DNA of 21,350 nt from an uncultured Eubacterium sp. (GTDB lineage Bacteria > Bacillota > Clostridia > Lachnospirales > CAG-274). The position numbers were made by a program, and so were the translations under genes. Location: positions 1 through 21,350 of the forward strand of contig UQYD01000033.1 of the NCBI GenBank assembly GCA_900545305.1, written 5' to 3'. The stretch's first letter is position 1; every line of letters starts with the position of its first letter. This document shows, in pieces, positions 1 to 6,171 of the stretch. A model generated the notes under the pieces. It was not told where the DNA came from and did not search any database. It saw only the letters and a program-made list of their open reading frames with translations.

Positions 1-1
1 G

Positions 2-586
2 GATATTTATGAAGCTGAAACAGTAATAGTTGCTACAGGTATAGTTACAGGAAAGGCTTTTAAAGGTGAAAATGAACTTTTAGGTAGAGGTGTAAGTTAT
101 TGTGCTACTTGTGACGCACCATTATACAGAAACAAAACCGTTGCCGTAATAGGATATAGTCCAAAAGAGGAGTCAGAGGCAGAATTTTTAGCAGAAGTAT
201 GCGAAAAGGTTTTATATATTCCCATGTATAAAGAAGAAACAAAATTATCTGACAAAGTTACTATAATAAATGAAAAGCCAACTGCTGTAATAGGGGAAAA
301 TAAAGTAAAGTCTTTACAGACAGAAAAAAATAATTATGAAGTAGACGGTATTTTTATATTACGTGACAGTATACCTCCGTCACAGCTTGTTTCCGGATTG
401 GAAATAAAGGATAACCATATTGTAGTTAATTTACAAATGGAAACAAATATAAAAGGCTGTTTTGCCTGTGGAGATATTGTAGGTAGACCATATCAATACA
501 TTAAGGCAGCAGGACAAGGCAATATAGCTGGTCTTTCAGCTGTTGCGTATTTAGATGCAAAAAGAAAAGCTATGGGAGAAAATTAA
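2..586 (+). CDS. Thioredoxin-reductase-like flavoprotein lacking an NADPH site (5' truncated by window)
   Basis: The frame is open from position 2, so only the C-terminal ~194 residues are present. Visible parts in order are the end of the first FAD segment (TVIVATG), the redox-active pair in YCATCDA (first Cys at 101-103, second at 110-112), a shortened middle domain, and the C-terminal FAD segment with ACGDI and GQGNIAGLSA. This is the order of the low-molecular-weight thioredoxin reductase family, which reduces thioredoxin through the CxxC pair. The usual NADPH motif after the Cys pair (GGGxxA) is replaced by GYSPKEES, and no HRR motif follows. That resembles the pyridine-nucleotide-independent, ferredoxin-linked reductases known from clostridia; calling it ferredoxin-linked is inference. 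The stop codon lies inside the loop of the downstream terminator. Confidence 0.85.
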   Translation, partial: DIYEAETVIVATGIVTGKAFKGENELLGRGVSYCATCDAPLYRNKTVAVIGYSPKEESEAEFLAEVCEKVLYIPMYKEETKLSDKVTIINEKPTAVIGENKVKSLQTEKNNYEVDGIFILRDSIPPSQLVSGLEIKDNHIVVNLQMETNIKGCFACGDIVGRPYQYIKAAGQGNIAGLSAVAYLDAKRKAMGEN

Positions 587-601
587 TCCCATAGCCTTTT
601 T
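569..601. terminator. Bidirectional rho-independent terminator
   Basis: GCTATGGGA (569-577) pairs perfectly with TCCCATAGC (587-595) around a 9-base loop. A T-tract follows on the plus strand (597-601), and an A-rich stretch precedes it (560-568), giving a T-rich tail on the minus strand. It would end both the flavoprotein transcript and the convergent minus-strand operon. Confidence 0.8.
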
Positions 602-602
602 A

Positions 603-980
603 CTATTTTACTATTTTTACCGGTGATATAGTTTTAATTTTAAATATAAAATAATAGTATTTTACAATTAATAGAATTACTATAGTTGCTCTGCCAATAG
701 AATTGTGCATCATCAAAAATGCCATACAAAGCATAAATGAAACCGGAAGAACAATACAAAGTTTTGTTTTTAATGTCATACTTCTGTTTTTCTCAAAACT
801 TTCAAGGTGGTTTTTGTAAAGTTTTGTAGATTTAAACCAGTTATGAAATCTATCGCTGCCTTTGGCGAAGAAGAAAGAGGCTAAAAGTAGAAATGGTACT
901 GTAGGCAAAAGGGGAAGAAGCACCCCAACTGCACCTACGGCCATTGATAATAATCCAAGTGCTATGTATAAATATTTCAA
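603..980 (-). CDS. DUF454 / YbaN-family inner membrane protein
   Basis: This 125-residue protein is mostly hydrophobic. It has two closely spaced membrane segments at the N-terminus (about residues 4-40) joined by a Gly/Pro-rich turn (GVLLPLLPTVPF), a polar section (FHNWFKSTKLYKNHLESFEKN), and two more segments near residues 78-115. The turn followed by LLASFFFAKGSDRFHNW is typical of the DUF454 (YbaN) family, whose function is not established. The start is a TTG at 978-980, chosen because AGGAG lies 8 bases upstream and the family N-terminus begins there. It is the last gene of the minus-strand operon, 4 bases after the YgbA-like gene, so its RBS lies in that gene's 3' end. Confidence 0.8.
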   Translation of the reverse strand: MKYLYIALGLLSMAVGAVGVLLPLLPTVPFLLLASFFFAKGSDRFHNWFKSTKLYKNHLESFEKNRSMTLKTKLCIVLPVSFMLCMAFLMMHNSIGRATIVILLIVKYYYFIFKIKTISPVKIVK

Positions 981-984
981 AAAA

Positions 985-1290
985 TCAACTCCTTATTGTG
1001 TCTATAATATGTTTTATTGCTGTTATCGGGTGATAAAGCAACATTCGAGGACCGGAAAATCTCATTACTTTTCTTATCTGTTCTGCCATATCTTTTTTAT
1101 AACAATGGGTTTTACAACTACTGCAAAAAGTCTTTGTCTGTCTGTTAGGACAGTAATCTATTCTTTTGAAAGTGTAGTCTTTCAGCGTTTCACATTGTTG
1201 GCACAATGATTTTTTAGTATTGTGATTTTTATTGCAATATAGCTTAATCATAAGTTCTGAAATCTGTTTTTCTTTTTCTATTTTGTTCAT
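985..1290 (-). CDS. YgbA-like cysteine-rich protein (nitrous oxide-stimulated promoter family)
   Basis: This 101-residue soluble protein has seven cysteines (C19, C30, C33, C47, C56, C59, C63) that could bind a metal or iron-sulfur cluster. A basic C-terminal block follows (RKVMRFSGPRMLLYHPITAIKH). That block and the Cys spacing match the YgbA family, named after a promoter stimulated by nitrous oxide or nitric oxide; its biochemical role is poorly known. The ATG overlaps the stop of the CydC-like gene (TAATG), indicating translational coupling. A link to nitrosative or metal stress is suggested only by the family name and is not visible in the sequence. Confidence 0.75.
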   Translation of the reverse strand: MNKIEKEKQISELMIKLYCNKNHNTKKSLCQQCETLKDYTFKRIDYCPNRQTKTFCSSCKTHCYKKDMAEQIRKVMRFSGPRMLLYHPITAIKHIIDTIRS

Positions 1291-2945
1291 TAACTGTTTC
1301 TCCCACTTTCCATAGAATAAATATTGTCGGCAATAGCAAGTGTAGATTTTCTATGGGAAATTAAAACTATAGTTTTGTCATTTGCATTGTGTAGGGATTT
1401 TAATATTATTGCTTCATTTAAACTATCTAAATTGCTTGTAGGTTCGTCTAAAAGCATAACCGAAGCATTTGATAAAAAGGCTCTGGCAATGCCTATTCGC
1501 TGTTTTTCTCCTCCGGAAAGTCTATCGCCTAACTCTCCAATAGGTGTGTCATAACCCTTTGGAAGTTCAGAAATAAATTGATGTATAGATGCCTGTTTTG
1601 CTGATTTTATTATTTCGTCTTTTGTTGCACCAATTTTGCCTATAGCTATGTTATTTCCTATTGTATCATTAAATAAATATGTTTCTTGAGTGCAATAGCT
1701 TTCGTTTTTTCTCAATGAACTTGTATTGATATTTTCTATAGGTGTACTTGATAATAATAATTCTCCACTATCTCTATCCCAAAATCTCATAATTAATTTT
1801 AGAAGTGTAGATTTGCCACAACCACTTTTGCCTAAAATACCTGTAATTTTGTTTTTATCTATTTTTATTGAAATGTTATCCAATATTTTAATACTATCAT
1901 ATGAAAAAGACAAGTTTTTACATTCTATTTCATCGAAATCTTTATCAATACCGTCTTCTATTTCAGATACTATAGGTTCTTCTTCCAAAAGTGAAATAAC
2001 TCTGTCGCCACTAGCCAAGGTCTGTGCCAAATTGTTAGATAGATTACTAAGGGCAATTACTGGACCATAGGAGCTTACAAGAGCTGTAATGGAAATTGCC
2101 ATTTCTGAAAAAACTATTTTATTGTTAAAATACAGTATTGAAGATGTAATAACCATTATAATATTAAAAATAAATACTGTACCTTCTGTAAAATTTCTTG
2201 ATGAAATTTCACTGGCTTTAAGTTTTTTATGTAGTGCTTTGCTTTCGGTAGTTTTGTTGGCTATTTCATTTTTCCTTTTTTCAGTAAATGAAAATTGTAA
2301 TAAATCCTGTAATCCTCTTAAACTGTCAAGAAAAAGGCTGTTTAATTCTCCGGCTTTATTTCTATAGGCTAACCCGTCATTTTTAACTTTTTTACTATTT
2401 ATAATTGGAATGATTACACCCACGAAAAAGTAAGCTAATATAGCAATTATACCTAATAGAGGAGAAAAACTGCCTATAAACAATGCCATAAATACAGATA
2501 CTATTAATGCTATAAGTATAGGTGAAATAGTGTGGGCATAGAAAACTTCCAAAAGTTCTACATCACTTGTTATAAGTGAAATAAGGTTTCCCTTATCCTG
2601 ACCCTCTAATTTGGCTGGGCATAATTTGCGAAGGGCAGTAAAAACCTTATCCCTTATTACAGCAAGTATTCTAAAAGCAATGTAGTGGTTACAAGCCTGT
2701 TCGCCATATCTTAAAATACCTCTAAAAACTGCCAATAACATAAGAAGTATAAAAATTGTTTTAAGTGAAAATGTAATATTATAACCTAAAACTGTTAAAA
2801 CACCAATAACACCAAAAACAGGAATAAATATAGCACATAAAAATCCCAAAACACCCATTATGACAGCAAATAACATATAATGAATTAATGGATTTATTAA
2901 TGTTATGAGCTTTGACATTATTTTGAAACCACTTCGTCTATTCAT
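1290..2945 (-). CDS. CydC-like ABC exporter subunit (fused permease-ATPase)
   Basis: This 551-residue half-transporter has six membrane segments over roughly the first 300 residues, then one ABC ATPase domain. The pattern RYGEQACNHYIAFRILA followed by LCPAKLEGQDKGNLIS resembles the characteristic CydC membrane-domain segment. The ATPase has Walker A GKSGCGKST (about residues 372-380), signature LSGGEKQR (about 474), Walker B VMLLDEPTSNLD (about 496) and H-loop LISHR. CydDC exports cysteine and glutathione in E. coli and binds heme; relatives of this fold also move porphyrins or siderophores, so the substrate is uncertain. The ATG at 2945 has a strong AAGGGAGGT upstream, and the gene overlaps the CydD-like gene by 8 bases. 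No cydAB oxidase genes are in the window. Confidence 0.85.
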   Translation of the reverse strand: MNRRSGFKIMSKLITLINPLIHYMLFAVIMGVLGFLCAIFIPVFGVIGVLTVLGYNITFSLKTIFILLMLLAVFRGILRYGEQACNHYIAFRILAVIRDKVFTALRKLCPAKLEGQDKGNLISLITSDVELLEVFYAHTISPILIALIVSVFMALFIGSFSPLLGIIAILAYFFVGVIIPIINSKKVKNDGLAYRNKAGELNSLFLDSLRGLQDLLQFSFTEKRKNEIANKTTESKALHKKLKASEISSRNFTEGTVFIFNIIMVITSSILYFNNKIVFSEMAISITALVSSYGPVIALSNLSNNLAQTLASGDRVISLLEEEPIVSEIEDGIDKDFDEIECKNLSFSYDSIKILDNISIKIDKNKITGILGKSGCGKSTLLKLIMRFWDRDSGELLLSSTPIENINTSSLRKNESYCTQETYLFNDTIGNNIAIGKIGATKDEIIKSAKQASIHQFISELPKGYDTPIGELGDRLSGGEKQRIGIARAFLSNASVMLLDEPTSNLDSLNEAIILKSLHNANDKTIVLISHRKSTLAIADNIYSMESGRNS

Positions 2946-4683
2946 TTTCTATACCTCCCTTGTTGAAATTTTCTAGGTTTTGCTGTTTATTGAAAAGCTC
3001 AGCATAATAACCTGATTGTTCCATAAGTTTAGTATGTGTGCCATTTTCTATAACAGTACACTTATTAATAACGTAAATATTATTTGAATTAATGGCATTT
3101 GCAAGTCGGTGTGAAATCATAATGACTGTTTTTTCTTTAGCAAGTTCATATATTACATTCATAATGTCTTCTTCACTTTCCAAATCTATATTTGATGTAG
3201 ACTCATCAAAAATGTATATTGGTGTGTTGTGAAGTAATGCTCTTGCTATGGCAAGGCGTTGTCTTTGACCTCCAGAAAGGTTGTTACCTTGTTCAGTTAC
3301 TTCTGTATTTAAACCATTTTCACTGTTGACAAAATCAAGTAAATTTACTTTCTGAAGAATATTTAACATTTCATTTTTTGTGGCATCATTTTTACCCATT
3401 TTTAAATTGTATTCAATAGTTCCTTTAAAAATATAACTGTTGTGAGGTATATATGTAACCATATTCATAAGTGAATTTTCTGAAATATCAGAAAGTTCAG
3501 CATTGCCCAACTTTATACTGCCACTATAGTTTTTTAATTTGCCTGTAAGTATTGATGCTATAGTTGATTTACCACAGCCACTTTTGCCAACAAGAGTGAA
3601 AAGTCCTTTGTTTGGCAATGTAATATTAATGTTATTCAATATGGTTCTGCTTCCGTCATAAGAAAAAGAAACATTTTTTAAACATATATTGTAATCATCT
3701 AATGTAGTAGTATTATTTTTGATTTCTATATCTTCTATATCCAATATTCTGAATATTTTATCAGCAGCAGCAGTACCATTTATAGCAACATGGAAAAAAG
3801 AGCCAAGCTGTCTGAGAGGTATAAAAAATTCGGCTGACAAAAGAATAATGATGAGCATATTTAAAAGAGAAATACTGCCATTGTTAAACTCTGAAATTCC
3901 TATAATTATGCCAATAGCTGAACCACCAAATGCAACTAAGTCCATTACAGAAATAGAATTAAGTTGCATTATTAATACTTTCATAGTTGCTTTTCTGAAA
4001 AGTTCGGCATTTTTGTTCATTTCAATATGCTTTTGTTCATCACAGCCATATATTTTAAGGGTAGTAAGTCCTTGTATATTTTCAAGAAAGGTGTCGCCTA
4101 AATTTGTATAACTATTCCAATATTTTGACAAAAGCCTTTTTGCAAACTTTTGTATTAACACAATAGACAAGGGTATAATTGGAACACAAACAATAAAAAT
4201 TACAGCTACCTTAATACTAAAAATGCTGAAAAGTATAAAAAGTGTAACTACAGAAATTATTGAATAAAAAAGCTGAGGTACATATTGTGAAAAATAAATT
4301 TCTAACTGGTCAATACCTTCCACACTTACCTGAACAGCCTCAGCCGTTGAAATATAATTTTTGTAGGAAATACCTATTTTACAAAGTTTATCAAATATTT
4401 TTTCTCTTAATATTTTTTTTGCTTGTTGTGATGTACGAGAGGTTATATTTATATTGATTTTTGTAAATAAGGCTCGCAACAAAATGGAAACTATTGTTAT
4501 ACCTAAAGTTTCAATTAAAATTTGGGAGTTAAACGTTTTATTGTAGAAACAATAATTAATGAAACGGCAAATTGAAATAGTAAATGCAATATTGCAAAGT
4601 AGAGACAGCCATTGGAAAAATACTGCCTGTGCCGTATAAGTAAATACCTTAGGAATAAGTTCCAAAAGGCGTTTATTAAGCAT
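2938..4683 (-). CDS. CydD-like ABC exporter subunit (fused permease-ATPase)
   Basis: This 581-residue partner of the CydC-like subunit has six membrane segments and then an ATPase domain. Walker A is GKSGCGKST (about residues 366-374), the signature is LSGGQRQR, Walker B ends in IFDESTSNID (about 486-495), and the H-loop is ISHR. The residue after the catalytic Asp-Glu pair is Ser instead of the usual Pro, but the glutamate is kept, so both ATP sites look capable. It is the first gene of the operon. ATG 4683 has GGAGGG seven bases upstream and a consensus promoter about 100 bases away. Substrate and direction are not readable from sequence; the divergent heme locus makes heme, porphyrin or thiol traffic plausible. 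Confidence 0.83.
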   Translation of the reverse strand: MLNKRLLELIPKVFTYTAQAVFFQWLSLLCNIAFTISICRFINYCFYNKTFNSQILIETLGITIVSILLRALFTKININITSRTSQQAKKILREKIFDKLCKIGISYKNYISTAEAVQVSVEGIDQLEIYFSQYVPQLFYSIISVVTLFILFSIFSIKVAVIFIVCVPIIPLSIVLIQKFAKRLLSKYWNSYTNLGDTFLENIQGLTTLKIYGCDEQKHIEMNKNAELFRKATMKVLIMQLNSISVMDLVAFGGSAIGIIIGISEFNNGSISLLNMLIIILLSAEFFIPLRQLGSFFHVAINGTAAADKIFRILDIEDIEIKNNTTTLDDYNICLKNVSFSYDGSRTILNNINITLPNKGLFTLVGKSGCGKSTIASILTGKLKNYSGSIKLGNAELSDISENSLMNMVTYIPHNSYIFKGTIEYNLKMGKNDATKNEMLNILQKVNLLDFVNSENGLNTEVTEQGNNLSGGQRQRLAIARALLHNTPIYIFDESTSNIDLESEEDIMNVIYELAKEKTVIMISHRLANAINSNNIYVINKCTVIENGTHTKLMEQSGYYAELFNKQQNLENFNKGGIENE

Positions 4684-4780
4684 AAAAAAGCCCTCCTAAA
4701 TGATTTTGGAAATTCTGTAACAAAATAAACAAATCATATAGGTGGGCAACCAATTTAATTTGAAATATTAATTTTGGATT

Positions 4781-4809
4781 ATTATATAATCTCAAAATGA
4801 TTTTGTCAA
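4781..4809 (-). promoter_or_regulatory. Sigma-A-type promoter of the exporter operon
   Basis: On the minus strand, TTGACA (4809-4804) and TATAAT (4786-4781) are separated by exactly 17 bases, matching the consensus in full. The predicted start is near 4774, giving a leader of about 90 bases before the CydD-like ATG. Confidence 0.8.
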
Positions 4810-4858
4810 CAGTTTTTTGTTTGGAAATTTTATCAAGTCTTATTGAAAATAAAAACTA

Positions 4859-4887
4859 TTGACAAAAGAAAAAATTGTATTTATTTT
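4859..4887 (+). promoter_or_regulatory. Possible promoter of the NEAT-domain regulator
   Basis: TTGACA at 4859-4864 is followed after 17 bases by TATTTT (4882-4887), a 4/6 match to the -10 box. It is the best candidate upstream of the regulator; a TATGAT at 4892-4897 lacks a -35 at the right spacing. Confidence 0.5.
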
Positions 4888-4925
4888 AAAATATGATGTT
4901 TGTTTTATGATTTGGAGGTAAAGAT

Positions 4926-5747
4926 ATGGAATTAAGTAAGGCACAGTTAAACTATATACTGGCTATAAAACAGCTGGTAGGAGGCAAGGTTACACAAAAA
5001 TATATATGTGAATATTTGGGTGTGAAAAAGTCTACAGCCAGCATAGCCTTGAAAAATTTAGAAGAAAACGGTTATATAAATAAATCTGAAAATAATTATA
5101 TTCTTACAGAAAAGTCTTGGGAAATTTTAAACCAGACTGATAGAGAAAAGTTTGAATTTATGTCACTATTTAATGGCTTTTTTGGCATAGAAAAAGAACT
5201 TTGTGAAAATGAATATAAAAAAATATGTGGTAGTTTTGACAAGGAATTTATAGACAAACTTACACAACTTAGAGAAAAGGAATATAATTTTGCAATAAAC
5301 AAAAATAGTAGCGACGAAAAGAAAATGAGCATAGAATTTGGTAAATATGAAATACCTTTTCAGGTTGTACAAAGTAGCGGCGAAACTCCTTCTATGGGAG
5401 ATAAGGGCTTTTATCATCCTGCAATTTTGGTTATGGAAAAGGATAGTCAATATATAGTTTTAAAGTCTAAAGAAATATATTATAAATCCAAAACCAGTCA
5501 AATATTAAAGGGAAAATTACAGGAACTCTATTATTTGGATACAAATATGGCTTGGGTATTGTCTAAGCAGAAAGAAGATAGTAATTGGATAATACCATTA
5601 AAAGAAATATTGTACCAAAAAGACGATTTTGAAAAGGCATCAGTGGGTATAATCAAAATAAAGGTAGCAGCAACTACAATGAAAATGCCTGAATCAATAG
5701 CAGAAATTACATTTAATTTTAAGTTGTTAAAGAAAATAGAAGAATAG
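4926..5747 (+). CDS. DtxR-like winged-helix regulator fused to a C-terminal NEAT domain
   Basis: This 273-residue protein has no signal peptide or membrane segment. Residues ~5-62 form a winged helix (VTQKYICEYLGVKKSTASIA, then the wing ENGYINKSENNYILTEK). Residues ~71-120 resemble the DtxR dimerisation helices, but the canonical DtxR metal ligands are not recognisable by eye. Residues ~138-268 align with the NEAT domains of the downstream surface protein. YEIPFQVVQSS plus PSMGDKGF parallels YSVPIKMVQAS plus ESMGNGAL, and KIKVAATTMKMPESIAEITFNF parallels IRIQVDAMAGFDQVARLDLDW. This suggests a cytoplasmic one-component regulator that binds heme or a similar ligand. The usual NEAT heme tyrosine is absent; M252 and M254 lie near that position. 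ATG 4926 has GGAGG at 4914-4918. It sits between the exporter and heme operons, pointing to local control. Confidence 0.75.
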   Translation: MELSKAQLNYILAIKQLVGGKVTQKYICEYLGVKKSTASIALKNLEENGYINKSENNYILTEKSWEILNQTDREKFEFMSLFNGFFGIEKELCENEYKKICGSFDKEFIDKLTQLREKEYNFAINKNSSDEKKMSIEFGKYEIPFQVVQSSGETPSMGDKGFYHPAILVMEKDSQYIVLKSKEIYYKSKTSQILKGKLQELYYLDTNMAWVLSKQKEDSNWIIPLKEILYQKDDFEKASVGIIKIKVAATTMKMPESIAEITFNFKLLKKIEE

Positions 5748-5776
5748 TTATTGAAACAAAAATATCAATAAGTCTG

Positions 5777-5805
5777 TTGACAAAGGCCGAAAAAAATAAT
5801 ATAAT
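5777..5805 (+). promoter_or_regulatory. Sigma-A-type promoter upstream of the heme operon
   Basis: TTGACA (5777-5782), a 17-base spacer and TATAAT (5800-5805) match the consensus fully. The predicted start near 5812 lies directly before operator copy 1 (5814-5829), so a protein bound there should block initiation. Confidence 0.8.
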
Positions 5806-5813
5806 GTCAAAAG

Positions 5814-5829
5814 GTTAGCGTCAGCTAAC
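5814..5829. promoter_or_regulatory. Operator copy 1, GTTAG-N6-CTAAC
   Basis: The inverted repeat GTTAGCGTCAGCTAAC is a perfect GTTAGC/GCTAAC palindrome around a 4-base centre. It lies at about +3 to +18 of the consensus promoter, a classical repressor position. Confidence 0.7.
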
Positions 5830-5900
5830 AATGGCTTTAAGTGTTTTGAAAAAGGTGGGCAGCCAAGCCCCTATACAAGTTTATATTGTTTTTTATGATT

Positions 5901-5927
5901 AAGGAATGGCTATTATAGCTGTTCCTT
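5901..5927 (+). other. Strong 12-bp hairpin in the heme-operon leader
   Basis: AAGGAATGGCTA (5901-5912) pairs with TAGCTGTTCCTT (5916-5927) across a 3-base loop, with two G-U pairs. The downstream sequence is AAATTTG, not a clean T-tract, so it could be an attenuator, a weak terminator or an RNA 3' end. Confidence 0.5.
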
Positions 5928-5956
5928 AAATTTGTAAATGGGGAAATTTGATTTAG

Positions 5957-5972
5957 GTTAGATAAAACTAAC
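5957..5972. promoter_or_regulatory. Operator copy 2, GTTAG-N6-CTAAC
   Basis: GTTAGATAAAACTAAC keeps both 5-base arms at the same 16-base length as copies 1 and 3, but its centre is unrelated. No convincing promoter overlaps it. Confidence 0.6.
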
Positions 5973-6023
5973 TGCACAAATCATTGTTAAAAATACTTTT
6001 AAAGCTTTAATTTTTATAAATAA

Positions 6024-6039
6024 GTTAGCAACAGCTAAC
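6024..6039. promoter_or_regulatory. Operator copy 3, GTTAG-N6-CTAAC
   Basis: GTTAGCAACAGCTAAC is a perfect GTTAGC/GCTAAC palindrome, nearly identical to copy 1. TATAAA at 6015-6020 just upstream could be a -10 box, but no good -35 is seen. Confidence 0.7.
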
Positions 6040-6046
6040 CAAATTT

Positions 6047-6112
6047 AAAAGCATTGTTATAGTCTACGGCACATAAAGAGTAAATTAAATGTGATTTACT
6101 TTTAATGCTTTT
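6047..6112 (+). other. Nested stem in the leader before the NEAT surface-protein gene
   Basis: The outer stem pairs AAAAGCATT (6047-6055) with AATGCTTTT (6104-6112). The inner stem pairs 6076-6085 with 6094-6103 (core AGTAAAT/ATTTACT) around an 8-base loop. A TATAAT at 6124-6129 follows, without a clear -35. It matches no riboswitch I recognise. Confidence 0.45.
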
Positions 6113-6171
6113 AGAAATAAACTATAATATTTTTGTATATTTTTGACTATTTTTAGGAGGAAGTAAAAAAT

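Larger units (their letters stand above)
4684..4925. other. Divergent intergenic control region
   Basis: This 242-base AT-rich gap separates the exporter operon from the NEAT regulator. It holds a consensus minus-strand promoter, a weaker plus-strand promoter, an inverted repeat in the exporter leader (ATGATTT at 4700-4706 and AAATCAT at 4731-4737) and the motif AGGTGGGCAACCAA (4740-4753). I see no GTTAG-N6-CTAAC operator here. Confidence 0.6.
5748..6171 (+). other. Long control and leader region upstream of the heme operon
   Basis: This 424-base region holds a consensus promoter (5777-5805), three GTTAG-N6-CTAAC sites, the motif AGGTGGGCAGCCAA (5853-5866), a 12-bp hairpin (5901-5927), a nested stem (6047-6112) and a TATAAT (6124-6129) before the RBS AGGAGG at 6155-6160. 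Transcription from the upstream promoter would give a leader of about 360 bases. Confidence 0.7.

Noticed and set aside
862..1209. Plus-strand 115-codon frame
   Set aside because: It overlaps the DUF454 and YgbA-like genes on the other strand, both of which have family matches and RBSs; this frame has neither.
5748..5771. TTATTGA/TCAATAA stem after the regulator as a terminator
   Set aside because: The stem is only 7 bp of A/T-rich sequence with no T-tract, so readthrough from the regulator into the heme region cannot be excluded.
5851..5870. Resemblance of GGTGGGCAGCC to a T-box sequence
   Set aside because: The T-box core (GGGTGG followed by ACCGCG) is not present, there is no specifier structure, and the downstream genes are not amino-acid related.
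5831..5902. 23-codon frame in the heme leader
   Set aside because: No convincing RBS precedes the ATG, which follows the operator directly, and the peptide has no recognisable features. It is kept only as a note under the leader RNA finding.
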